A DNA stretch of 41,647 bases. Source: Marinobacter sp. (lineage in GTDB: Bacteria > Pseudomonadota > Gammaproteobacteria > Pseudomonadales > Oleiphilaceae). Positions within the stretch are counted from its first letter, which is position 1, and the number at the start of each line of letters is the position of its first letter. Below, piece after piece: positions 34,913 to 41,647 of the stretch. Made by a program: the position numbers and the translations under genes. Location of the stretch: contig JAKLLS010000015.1 in assembly GCA_022014155.1 (NCBI GenBank), positions 1 to 41,647 on the forward strand, read 5' to 3'. The notes beneath the pieces were generated by a model. It was not told where the DNA came from. It did not search any database and saw nothing but the letters and a program-made list of their open reading frames with translations.

Positions 34913-34937
34913 GTGACATTCGGTCATTATGGGTCAC
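34913..34937 (-). promoter_or_regulatory. Repeated TGACC half-sites upstream of alkB
   Basis: On the minus strand the segment reads GTGACCCATAATGACC followed by GAATGTCAC. It contains a direct repeat of TGACC at 10-base period and outer inverted arms GTGAC/GTCAC. It lies 63-87 bases upstream of the alkB start, a typical activator position. The regulator is not identified. Confidence 0.35.
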
Positions 34938-35027
34938 CAGCTGTGCACTTCCTGATGGCTCTGGCGGATTGGAGGTTTATGAACCACACTGAACCTATTG
35001 GTCACGACCCACAGGGAAGAGCCAGCC

Positions 35028-35291
35028 ATGGCCTCGGATAATCTCTCCAACACCCAGCAGTCCGTCCATTGGTCCATTCACGAGTTTTTACGGGAACACC
35101 TGTTTTCCTCTCGCATTCTGGAGATTGTGTATCGGGACGACGCCGGTCAGGTCCAGGTTGTTCACGACGTTATTCGTGATCTGTTCAGCCGGGCGGGGCA
35201 GGAATTCGTACTGATCGGGCGGGGGCAGATGCTTCGACTTGATCATGTCGTAATGGTTGATGGGTTGGAAATTTCCGCCGGTATAGGCTGA
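35028..35291 (+). CDS. Small protein, possibly Rof-like (Rho-binding antiterminator fold)
   Basis: The 87-residue product has an N-terminal helix (SVHWSIHEFLREHLFSS) and a run of predicted strands (ILEIVYRDDAGQVQVVHDVI, EFVLIGRGQMLRLDHVVMVD). The pattern loosely recalls Rof, a small Sm-like protein that inhibits Rho, whose strands end in RLDKI-type sequence. The match is weak and comes from memory. GGGAAGAG lies 8 bases before the start. The gene is divergent from alkB. A short hairpin follows at 35307-35325. Confidence 0.55.
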   Translation: MASDNLSNTQQSVHWSIHEFLREHLFSSRILEIVYRDDAGQVQVVHDVIRDLFSRAGQEFVLIGRGQMLRLDHVVMVDGLEISAGIG

Positions 35292-35420
35292 TTCCCCGGA
35301 AAATGTCCCTGATTTGCTCTCAGGGTTAACAGAAGGGTAATCCCCCGGTAATTGCGTCCCATGCAACTACAGCCATACACTTGTCTTCGTTGTTTACATT
35401 CGCCAACGAAAGGACACGAT

Positions 35421-35654
35421 ATGAACAAGCTGAGTTTGAGTGCATTGGTGCTGATGATGACGCTGGGCCTTGCCGCTTGCAGTCAGGAAGAAGAGGGCGC
35501 CGATTTTGAACAGGCTGCGGATAACGCGGGTGACATGATGGAAGACGCCGGAGAATCCATGGACGAAGCCATTGAAGATACTGGCGATGCGATGGAAGAG
35601 ACTGGCGATGCCATGGAAGAGAGCTACGAGGAAGCCACCGACGACAGCAAGTAA
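35421..35654 (+). CDS. Small acidic repeat lipoprotein
   Basis: The 77-residue product has a lipobox LGLAAC (Cys22), then a very acidic tail of Glu, Asp, Ala and Met. The tail carries near-repeats of the form DAMEETG (DAGESMDEAIEDTG, DAMEETG, DAMEES). It is predicted to be a helical, strongly negative outer-membrane-anchored protein. No known family is recognised. AAAGGA precedes the ATG at 35421. The upstream in-frame ATG at 35352 is rejected. A strong terminator follows, so it is probably a single-gene transcript. Confidence 0.75.
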   Translation: MNKLSLSALVLMMTLGLAACSQEEEGADFEQAADNAGDMMEDAGESMDEAIEDTGDAMEETGDAMEESYEEATDDSK

Positions 35655-35677
35655 GCGATAGCCAGTGCCGAATGCTG

Positions 35678-35712
35678 AAAGCCCGCTCCGTGCATACGAA
35701 GCGGGCTTTTTT
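35678..35712 (+). terminator. Intrinsic terminator after the acidic lipoprotein gene
   Basis: AAAGCCCGCT (35678-35687) pairs with AGCGGGCTTT (35700-35709) and the RNA continues with a run of six U. It is a classical intrinsic terminator. Confidence 0.9.
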
Positions 35713-35760
35713 GTGACTGGATGTCCGAAACTAACCGGTTGTCAAAAAACGTTAAAAATA

Positions 35761-35794
35761 CTGTCTTCTTTTTGTCTGCAGTCTGTCATTTAAT
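35761..35794 (+). promoter_or_regulatory. Pho box and promoter of phoX
   Basis: Three 7-base direct repeats occur with exact 11-base periodicity: CTGTCTT (35761), TTGTCTG (35772) and CTGTCAT (35783), close to the PhoB half-site CTGTCAT. TTTAAT at 35789-35794, a 5/6 match to the -10 box, lies 10 bases after the first pair, matching PhoB-dependent promoter geometry. Confidence 0.75.
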
Positions 35795-35850
35795 GGCCTG
35801 ACACTGTCCTCTCAGCACGACATACCTACAACCTGATGAGAGAGGCACCA

Positions 35851-37890
35851 ATGGCAAAGCAAGACCTGGACCCCAATTATCTTGATCCGGATTACGAGCC
35901 CGTGGTCAATCACTCGGGTAACACCACTTTCACCTCTGTTCTGGCATCGCGATTGAAGCGACGTACCGTAATGAAAGGAACCGTGGGTGCTGCGCTGACC
36001 AGTTTAATGGGGGCTGCTGCGATTGATGGTAATTTCAAGGGCAATGGTCATGCCAGGGGGCATGACAAAATTCATGGCAAGGGCCTTGCCAAAGGCCACA
36101 CCAGGCTTGGATTCAAAGCCGTTGCGGTCTCTGACGCGAACCGGGTTGTGGTGCCCGAGGGCTATACGGCACAACCCTTTGTACCCTGGGGAACGCCGTT
36201 GACCGGCGATTATCCCGACTATCGACCGGATGGCACCAACACCGGTGCAGATCAGGAGAACCAGGTGGGCATGCACCACGACGGCATGCACTTTTTCCCC
36301 ATTGACCAGAAAGCCGGCGGCAGCAGCTCCACCGAAGGCTTGCTGGTGATGAACCATGAATACATCAACCAATCCGCGCTGCACCCATCCGGAGCCACCA
36401 CCAACGGTGACGGCACCCGCCCGGTTGATGAAGTTCGCAAGGAAGTTGCCGCTCACGGTGTTTCCGTTATCCATATCAAGCAATCCGGGGGTGGTGAGTG
36501 GGACATGGTCCACGGCAGCCCGTTCAATCGCCGGATTACCGGTGGCACGCCGATGGATATTCGCGGGCCGCTGCGTGGTTACGAAAAGCTGGCCACCAAG
36601 TACAGCCCAACAGCTACTGAAACCCGGGGCACGCTTAACAACTGCGCCATGGGCCCCACGCCCTGGGGTACCTACCTGGCGGCGGAAGAAAACTGGCATG
36701 GCTACTTTGCCAACAGCGATGCGACCCAGCCTCGCGAACAGGTACGCCACGGTGTGGGATCAGCGTCCCGCTACGATTGGGAGCTGGCCGACAGTGCTGA
36801 GGACCAGTATCTGCGCTTCGACGTGTCGGTGAAGGAAGCATCCGCTGACCTGGACTACCGGAACGAAGCCAACACCTATGGTTTCATGGTGGAGATTGAT
36901 CCGTTCACCCCGGAGAGCAAGCCGCAGAAGCGGACCGCGCTGGGGCGTTTTGGTCACGAAGGTGTTATTTTTGCCCCGGCAAAGGAAGGGGAGCCGGTGG
37001 TCTGTTATTCCGGTGACGACTCCCGTTTTGAATACATCTACAAGTTCGTTTCAGCACAACCATACTACGCAGCGACCGCCGGTGGTTACCTCCTGGACGA
37101 GGGCACCTTGTATGTGGCGCGCTTCAACGAAGATGGTACCGGCGACTGGCTGCCGCTCTCGCTGGACGATGAGAACTTTGCTGCCAGGGTAGCCGCCGCC
37201 GAAGGTACCAACGTGGGCGACATTGCCTTTGACGGTTTTGATAGTCAGCAGGATGTTCTGCTGAATACCCGCCTGGCGGCGGACATTGCGGGCGCAACTA
37301 CCATGGACCGCCCGGAGTGGGGCGCAGTGGATCCGAGAACGGGTGAGGTTTACTTCACCCTGACCAACAACAGCAACCGGGGCAAGGACGGGTATGACGA
37401 CGTCAATGCCGCGAACCCGGTGGTTGAGAACCGCACAGGACACATCATTCGCTGGATGGAAGCTGGCAATGACCACGCTGCCACGGCTTTCGAGTGGGAC
37501 ATCTTCGTGTTTGCCGGTGAGCAGGGTACGGAAACGGTCGTCGATGGCGAGGCAGTCGTTACCCTGGATGACTCCAACATCTTCAACAGTCCAGATGGTC
37601 TGTGGTTTGATTACAATGGTCGCTTGTGGATTCAGACCGATGGAAGCTGGAGTGCGCCGTACCTCAACAACATGATGCTGGCCGCCGATCCGCGGACACG
37701 GGACATTCGCCGATTCTTCGTAGGCCCGGTCGGTTGCGAAGTCACCGGTGTTGTCACGACACCCGATGGCAAGACCATGTTCGTTAATATCCAGCATCCA
37801 CGGGGCAACTGGCCCAACGCTGATGAATCACGTCCCCGGGATGCAACGGTCATTGTGACGAGGGATGATGGCCGTGTTGTGGGTGTCTGA
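35851..37890 (+). CDS. phoX: PhoX family alkaline phosphatase
   Basis: PhoX is a calcium- and iron-dependent phosphatase that releases phosphate from organic esters outside the cytoplasm. The 679-residue product begins with a Tat-type twin-arginine signal (LKRRTVMKG, Arg37-Arg38, followed by a hydrophobic Ala/Leu stretch). Family motifs include VVPEGYTAQPFVPWG, NCAMGPTPWGTYLAAEEN with the conserved Cys265, FGHEGVIFAP and SPDGLWFDYNGRLWIQTDG. The start at 35851 has GAGAGG upstream. A Pho box precedes it, so phosphate starvation should induce it. The N-terminal part before the RR motif is long (36 residues). An 18-bp terminator closes the gene. Confidence 0.93.
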   Translation: MAKQDLDPNYLDPDYEPVVNHSGNTTFTSVLASRLKRRTVMKGTVGAALTSLMGAAAIDGNFKGNGHARGHDKIHGKGLAKGHTRLGFKAVAVSDANRVVVPEGYTAQPFVPWGTPLTGDYPDYRPDGTNTGADQENQVGMHHDGMHFFPIDQKAGGSSSTEGLLVMNHEYINQSALHPSGATTNGDGTRPVDEVRKEVAAHGVSVIHIKQSGGGEWDMVHGSPFNRRITGGTPMDIRGPLRGYEKLATKYSPTATETRGTLNNCAMGPTPWGTYLAAEENWHGYFANSDATQPREQVRHGVGSASRYDWELADSAEDQYLRFDVSVKEASADLDYRNEANTYGFMVEIDPFTPESKPQKRTALGRFGHEGVIFAPAKEGEPVVCYSGDDSRFEYIYKFVSAQPYYAATAGGYLLDEGTLYVARFNEDGTGDWLPLSLDDENFAARVAAAEGTNVGDIAFDGFDSQQDVLLNTRLAADIAGATTMDRPEWGAVDPRTGEVYFTLTNNSNRGKDGYDDVNAANPVVENRTGHIIRWMEAGNDHAATAFEWDIFVFAGEQGTETVVDGEAVVTLDDSNIFNSPDGLWFDYNGRLWIQTDGSWSAPYLNNMMLAADPRTRDIRRFFVGPVGCEVTGVVTTPDGKTMFVNIQHPRGNWPNADESRPRDATVIVTRDDGRVVGV

Positions 37891-37925
37891 GTCTATATAC
37901 CCATAGCCTGACCAACACCTCAGAC

Positions 37926-37970
37926 AACGAAAGCGGGCCGCTCACAAACGGAGCGGCCCGCTTTCGTTTT
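37926..37970 (+). terminator. Strong intrinsic terminator after phoX
   Basis: An 18-bp perfect stem (37926-37943 with 37951-37968) with a 7-base loop is followed by further U residues. It contains CGGGCCGCTC and its complement. Confidence 0.93.
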
Positions 37971-37975
37971 ACTGC

Positions 37976-38002
37976 TTTAGTTACACCTTCCCCTGCCGTT
38001 AA
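37976..38002 (+). promoter_or_regulatory. Candidate sigma-28 (FliA) promoter of the chemoreceptor gene
   Basis: GCCGTTAA (37995-38002) matches the FliA -10 GCCGATAA in 7 of 8 positions. TTTAGTTA lies 11 bases upstream and matches the -35 TAAAGTTT in 5 of 8. Flagellar sigma control is usual for chemoreceptors. The distance to the start is 110 bases. Confidence 0.4.
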
Positions 38003-38112
38003 ACCATATAGAATCAACTAAAGTATGAGATCTTCAACCACCGCACTTCAGTAAGCTCCGGAATGGCCTTCAATAACAATACCAATTCAGAAAACTCATT
38101 ATCGAGGTTGGC

Positions 38113-39753
38113 ATGGCATTACTTTCGCGACCTGTGGTCTTTTGGGGGGCAATCCTGGCGATTGCTATCGGGGGTATCGGCATACTGGTGGCATCTGTGA
38201 CCGGTCTGGACGCTCTGTCAGTGCTCATCGGGATCATCGTTGGCCTGGTGGCCGCTTCCGTCTATTTTGTTCTGCGTGTCCTGGAGCCGGTCGAGCAGGG
38301 GCTGAAAGAACTGAACTCTGGTCAGCTGTCCGAGGAGAATCCCCTCCGGGAGCAGTGCAGCAGTCTGGTATCGGATGCCAGGGCAGGCCGGGCGCTGGTG
38401 GAAACGCTCTCCGACAGTGCCGACAAGAACGCCATTTCCGCTGCCCAGGTGTCATACGCTGCAGATCAGCTCAAGATTCGGTTGGATCGCCAGGTGGAAG
38501 AAACCGCGCAAATGGCGGACTACACCGGTCAGATTACGGAAACCGTCCGGGAATCATCCCGTCAGGCGGCCGACGCCGCGACCATGGCGCAGCAGGCCAG
38601 TCAGATCAGTGCAGAGGGCCGCCAGGCGTTGACCGGTGCCATTGAAAGCGTGCGGGTGGTGCATCAGCAGTCTGGCGAAAATCTGAGGCTGATCCAGGAG
38701 CTTAACGAGAAATCCAACAAGATTCAGGGTGTCACTACCACCATTCAGGGGATTGCCGAGCAAACCAACCTGCTGGCTTTGAATGCTGCCATTGAGGCTG
38801 CAAGGGCAGGAGACCAGGGCCGCGGCTTTGCCGTGGTGGCGGACGAAGTGCGGCAACTGGCCGGTCGGACGGCCCAGGCCACCGGCGAGGTGGCGGAAAC
38901 CCTGCAGGACATTCGTAATGACACCGCGCTGATTGTCACCCGTATTGAGGACCTGGCCCGAAGTGTCGAAGAAGGCCTGATCTCTGTCGAAAACGTGGGT
39001 GAGCAGTTGGATCAGATTCGTGATCAGTCCGATCACCTGCAACAGCAGGTGGCTCGAATCGCAGAAAATGACCAGAACAATGAGCAGAGCCTTGAGCAGG
39101 TGTTTACAGCCATCGGCACGGTTCGTGACCAGATCTCGGAAAGCGACGGCAGCGTAAAATCCCTGGCTGAACAGGCGGCAACCCTGATGGAACTTGCTGA
39201 GAAAGCGAATGCCGCGTTTGCCCTTAACAGCGATGCCAGCTATCACAGTTTCTTCTACCAGCAGGCCAGGGAAGGGGCGGACAGGATCGGCCAGCTGTTC
39301 GAACGGGCCATTCACGACGGCAAGATTACCCAGGGAGCGTTGTTCGATAAAACCCGGACCCCGGTCCCCAATACCCGGCCACAGAAGTATTCCAGTACCT
39401 TCGATCAGTTTACCGACCAGTATCTGCCATCCGTTCAGGAAGTAGTTAAGGATTCACATGATGCCGTGGTGTTTGCCATTGCAGCGGCACCGGATGGTTA
39501 CGTACCGACCCACAACCGGAATTTCGCCCATGCCCCGACTGGCGATCCCGACGTTGACCTGGTGAAAAGCCGCAGCAAGCGGCTGTTTAATGATCGCACC
39601 GGAGCACGATGTGGAAATCATACCCAGGACATGTTGTTGCAGACGTATCGGCGGGACACCGGTGAAATCATGCATGACCTGTCGGTGCCGGTATATGTGA
39701 ATGGTCGCCATTGGGGTGGTTTCCGGGTCGGCTACCGTCCGGATAATCACTGA
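38113..39753 (+). CDS. Methyl-accepting chemotaxis protein with C-terminal sensor-like domain
   Basis: The 546-residue chemoreceptor has two closely spaced N-terminal helices (about residues 9-55) with almost no periplasmic loop. A cytoplasmic coiled coil carries the signalling tip [18 protein letters not shown] (residues 216-233) and [20 protein letters not shown]. After about residue 370 comes a further 175-residue domain of mixed strand/helix type ([38 protein letters not shown]). This recalls Cache/PAS-like sensor folds, placed after rather than before the signalling unit. Sensing is then likely cytoplasmic. GAGG lies 5 bases before the start. Confidence 0.9.
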   Translation: MALLSRPVVFWGAILAIAIGGIGILVASVTGLDALSVLIGIIVGLVAASVYFVLRVLEPVEQGLKELNSGQLSEENPLREQCSSLVSDARAGRALVETLSDSADKNAISAAQVSYAADQLKIRLDRQVEETAQMADYTGQITETVRESSRQAADAATMAQQASQISAEGRQALTGAIESVRVVHQQSGENLRLIQELNEKSNKIQGVTTTIQGIAEQTNLLALNAAIEAARAGDQGRGFAVVADEVRQLAGRTAQATGEVAETLQDIRNDTALIVTRIEDLARSVEEGLISVENVGEQLDQIRDQSDHLQQQVARIAENDQNNEQSLEQVFTAIGTVRDQISESDGSVKSLAEQAATLMELAEKANAAFALNSDASYHSFFYQQAREGADRIGQLFERAIHDGKITQGALFDKTRTPVPNTRPQKYSSTFDQFTDQYLPSVQEVVKDSHDAVVFAIAAAPDGYVPTHNRNFAHAPTGDPDVDLVKSRSKRLFNDRTGARCGNHTQDMLLQTYRRDTGEIMHDLSVPVYVNGRHWGGFRVGYRPDNH

Positions 39754-39820
39754 GACAGAGGGCCTTCCGCGTTATCAGACATGTGGTAGACTTCGGCCAT
39801 CGAATTGACTGGAGCTGTCC

Positions 39821-40183
39821 GTGACTGACCCCGAATTTATCCGTGCCGATTCCGATCCCGTCGCGCGCCGGTCCGATCCGGCCCGCAATTTGGCTGTGCT
39901 GGTGTATATCCTGCAGGGACTGTCTTTTTTCCTGGGAGGAATCACTGGACTCGTCGGTGTCATCATCAATTACGTCAAAATGGATGACGTCAGGGGTACC
40001 TGGATCGAGCCCCACTTCCGCTGGCAGATTCGCACTTTCTGGATTGGTTTGTTGTGGACGGTGATCGGCATTATTACCACGCCACTTATCATTGGTTGGT
40101 TTGTGTTGCTGGGTATTTCCATCTGGCTGATCTTTCGGATTGTGAAGGGCGCTTTGGCCCTGAATGACGGAAAGGCGCCTTAG
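39821..40183 (+). CDS. Small membrane protein, DUF4870-like
   Basis: The 120-residue product has about three hydrophobic segments: NLAVLVYILQGLSFFLGGIT, IRTFWIGLLWTVIGIITTPL and IIGWFVLLGISIWLIFRIVK. The block VGVIINYVKMDDVRGTWIEP, with a following HFRWQIRTFW, resembles DUF4870/Tic20-like small membrane proteins. The start is GTG at 39821, with TGGAG 6 bases upstream. Function unknown. It lies 67 bases after the chemoreceptor gene on the same strand. Confidence 0.8.
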   Translation: MTDPEFIRADSDPVARRSDPARNLAVLVYILQGLSFFLGGITGLVGVIINYVKMDDVRGTWIEPHFRWQIRTFWIGLLWTVIGIITTPLIIGWFVLLGISIWLIFRIVKGALALNDGKAP

Positions 40184-40596
40184 GTTACTAAAAAACAACA
40201 ATTATGTAATCGGTGTCCTTGATCAATTAAAAAGTTAGCTATTTTTTAGAACATTTTCTGACAAAAAAAGGTCGCGAAAAAACCTAATAATTGGACGAAT
40301 TTCTGACGGTCTGTGTCCCAGTAATTAACATCCATTTTGTCCCACTCCAGAACCTGAGCAAAAAGTCATTAACGTTCAATAACATAAAGAGATTCATACC
40401 TCTCTCACCCTTGATCATTCTTTTGATTTCCATCTAGTCCTTTCGTAGTCACCCGAAAGTGTCATGGCATCTGTAGCCTTTTGTAAGCGGCATTCTGGCC
40501 ATTTTTTGCCAGGATTTCTCCTATACTCTGGGCAGTTAGCGTGTGAGTCAGCTCACATGATGGCTACCGTTCAGACAATAAGGGAGAAAATTTGGA
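40184..40596. other. 413-bp AT-rich leader upstream of the OmpA-like gene
   Basis: No credible gene is seen. The first 200 bases are A/T-rich with A and T runs. Near the porin gene lie a TATACT-like -10 (40522-40527), without a good -35, and a perfect CRP/Vfr-type palindrome (40542-40557). AGGGAG at 40580-40585 is the likely ribosome-binding site, 11 bases before the ATG. The long leader could carry a small RNA or UTR control. Confidence 0.6.
40542..40557. promoter_or_regulatory. CRP/Vfr-type site
   Basis: TGTGA-GTCAGC-TCACA is a perfect match to the TGTGA-N6-TCACA core of cAMP-receptor-protein sites. It lies just downstream of the candidate -10 of the OmpA-like gene, a position more suited to repression, unless the true promoter is further downstream. 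Confidence 0.6.
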
Positions 40597-41647
40597 ATGA
40601 GGAAGCCGATACAAATACCTTCGTTGTTGGCCGCAAGCATGCTTGTGACGCTGGCGCCGGAAATTGCTTGGGCTACAGATAGCGTCCAGCACACCACAGA
40701 GCTGTCGGTCATGGGTGTCTACATTGAGCCGGACAGCGAGCGCACCGATGAGTATGGCTCCGCTGTCAGGGTCATTTACGGTATCCGGCTGGATAAGCAC
40801 TGGTGGGTTGAGCCCCAGGGCTTCTCTGGTGTCATTGAAACCGATGATTCAGCCTCCACAGACTACTACCAGCAGGGACTGGGCGTAGACCTGAGTTATC
40901 GGTTCTTTGGCGATAAGGAATTCACCCCTTACGGTCTGATCGGCGGTGGTGTCTCCCGTAATGACGTAGCCAACAATTCCGCAAGTGAATTTGGTGGCTT
41001 TGCCAACGTCGGGCTCGGTCTGATGACGTCTCCCCTGACACAATCCGGGCTCCGCATTCGCGGTGACGCCCGTTATTTTTACGACTCCTTTGATGATGGT
41101 CTGTCCGACATCCAGTTCAGTCTGGGGCTGACCGTTCCGATTGGTGCCACTCGCAAGCAGATTGTCGAGAAGACAACGATTGTTGAGCGCGAAGTGGTGG
41201 TAGAGAAAGACTTCGCGGACTCTGATGGTGACGGCGTGGTTGATGGTGTCGACCAGTGTCCGAACACCCTGGAAGGCCTGGAAGTGAATGCCGTGGGCTG
41301 CGTTGATACCGATCAGCAACAGTCTGTGGTTTTGCGTGGTGTCACTTTTGAATTCAACTCCAACCGCCTGACCGCTAATGCCAAAGACATTTTGATCCGT
41401 GCCGCTGACGCCCTCAAAGGCCAGTTGGATATGGATGTCGAATTGGCCGGACATACCGATAGCGTGGGTTCCGAGGCATACAACCAGCAGTTGTCCCAGC
41501 AGCGGGCCGATGCTGTGCGTGACTACCTGATTGACCTGGGGGTTGATCCGGATCAGCTGACTGCCAACGGTTATGGTGAATCCAAGCCGATCCGCAGTAA
41601 CGACACGGAAGAAGGACGAGAGCGGAATCGTCGCGTTGAATTCAACG
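40597..41647 (+). CDS. OmpA family outer-membrane protein, partial
   Basis: The first 350 codons are present and the stop lies beyond the window. A signal peptide ends near EIAWA. An N-terminal eight-stranded beta-barrel of about 180 residues follows. Then come a stalk (KQIVEKTTIVEREVVVEK), one thrombospondin-type-3 calcium repeat (DSDGDGVVDGVDQCPNT) and an OmpA C-terminal peptidoglycan-binding domain (LRGVTFEFNSNRLTANAK, LAGHTDSVGSEAYNQQLSQQ, NGYGESKPIRSNDTEEGR). It resembles OprF-type porins that link the outer membrane to peptidoglycan. The gene has a long AT-rich leader with a CRP-like site. Confidence 0.92.
   Translation, partial: MRKPIQIPSLLAASMLVTLAPEIAWATDSVQHTTELSVMGVYIEPDSERTDEYGSAVRVIYGIRLDKHWWVEPQGFSGVIETDDSASTDYYQQGLGVDLSYRFFGDKEFTPYGLIGGGVSRNDVANNSASEFGGFANVGLGLMTSPLTQSGLRIRGDARYFYDSFDDGLSDIQFSLGLTVPIGATRKQIVEKTTIVEREVVVEKDFADSDGDGVVDGVDQCPNTLEGLEVNAVGCVDTDQQQSVVLRGVTFEFNSNRLTANAKDILIRAADALKGQLDMDVELAGHTDSVGSEAYNQQLSQQRADAVRDYLIDLGVDPDQLTANGYGESKPIRSNDTEEGRERNRRVEFN

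Noticed and set aside
34851..34937. Longer N-terminus for AlkB
   Set aside because: The ATG at 34850 has a good ribosome-binding site, and the extension overlaps the TGACC repeats in the promoter region.
35352..35420. Longer start for the acidic lipoprotein
   Set aside because: The extra 23 residues would precede the signal peptide. AAAGGA and the lipobox position support the ATG at 35421.

Overview
The window reads as chromosomal DNA of a marine, hydrocarbon-using gammaproteobacterium, most like Marinobacter. This is inferred from gene content: an AlkB alkane hydroxylase, an AlkK-type acyl-CoA ligase, FadH, a large acyl-CoA dehydrogenase, a six-gene Mrp Na+/H+ antiporter, a PhoX phosphatase and a sodium-coupled transporter. 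No rRNA, tRNA, CRISPR array, transposase or prophage gene was seen. The left edge cuts an ABC-F ATPase (YbiT-like) and the right edge cuts an OmpA-family porin.

Region by region: 1-1.8 kb holds the ybiT end, an 8-bp tandem repeat, a large compound palindrome, a DUF1415 gene and an overlapping sirtuin. 1.8-5.4 kb (minus) holds a ferritin-like metal-dependent hydrolase, an NSS transporter and a leucine dehydrogenase. 5.4-6.0 kb is a 0.6-kb gap with a LiuR-like palindrome. 6.0-8.4 kb holds a small membrane protein, AzlCD and DUF3750. 8.5-10.7 kb holds dodecin and the NAD-salvage pair pncA-pncB. 10.7-15.3 kb holds a hypothetical gene, a FemAB/GNAT-like gene, and a Spy/CpxP-like protein divergent from a CpxRA-like two-component pair. 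15.3-18.2 kb holds an IMPACT protein, a DUF4136 lipoprotein, YciH/SUI1 and DadA. 18.3-20.4 kb (minus) holds an acyl-CoA ligase and PpnP. 20.4-26.3 kb (minus) is mrpA(AB)-C-D-E-F-G. 26.7-35 kb holds FadH, a 54-residue small gene, a periplasmic binding protein overlapping a GlxA-type regulator, an acyl-CoA dehydrogenase, a second compound palindrome and AlkB. 35-41.6 kb holds a possible Rof-like protein, an acidic lipoprotein, PhoX behind a Pho box, a chemoreceptor with an unusual C-terminal domain, a small membrane protein and the OmpA gene.

How the genes work together: AlkB, the AlkK-like ligase, the acyl-CoA dehydrogenase and FadH could cover alkane oxidation, fatty-acid activation and beta-oxidation, although they are not one operon. 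Leucine dehydrogenase, AzlCD and the LiuR-like site point to branched-chain amino acid handling. The sirtuin releases nicotinamide, which PncA and PncB can return to NAD. The Cpx-like module, the Mrp antiporter and the OmpA porin serve envelope and ion homeostasis.

The least explained structures are the two large compound palindromes (about 223-333 and 33462-33572). Their loops contain small hairpins sharing a TCCC (or GGGA) tetraloop. Other points worth a look are the chemoreceptor with its sensor-like domain after the signalling domain, the 57-bp antisense overlap of two gene ends at 30428-30484, and the unlisted 54-residue gene at 28939-29103.
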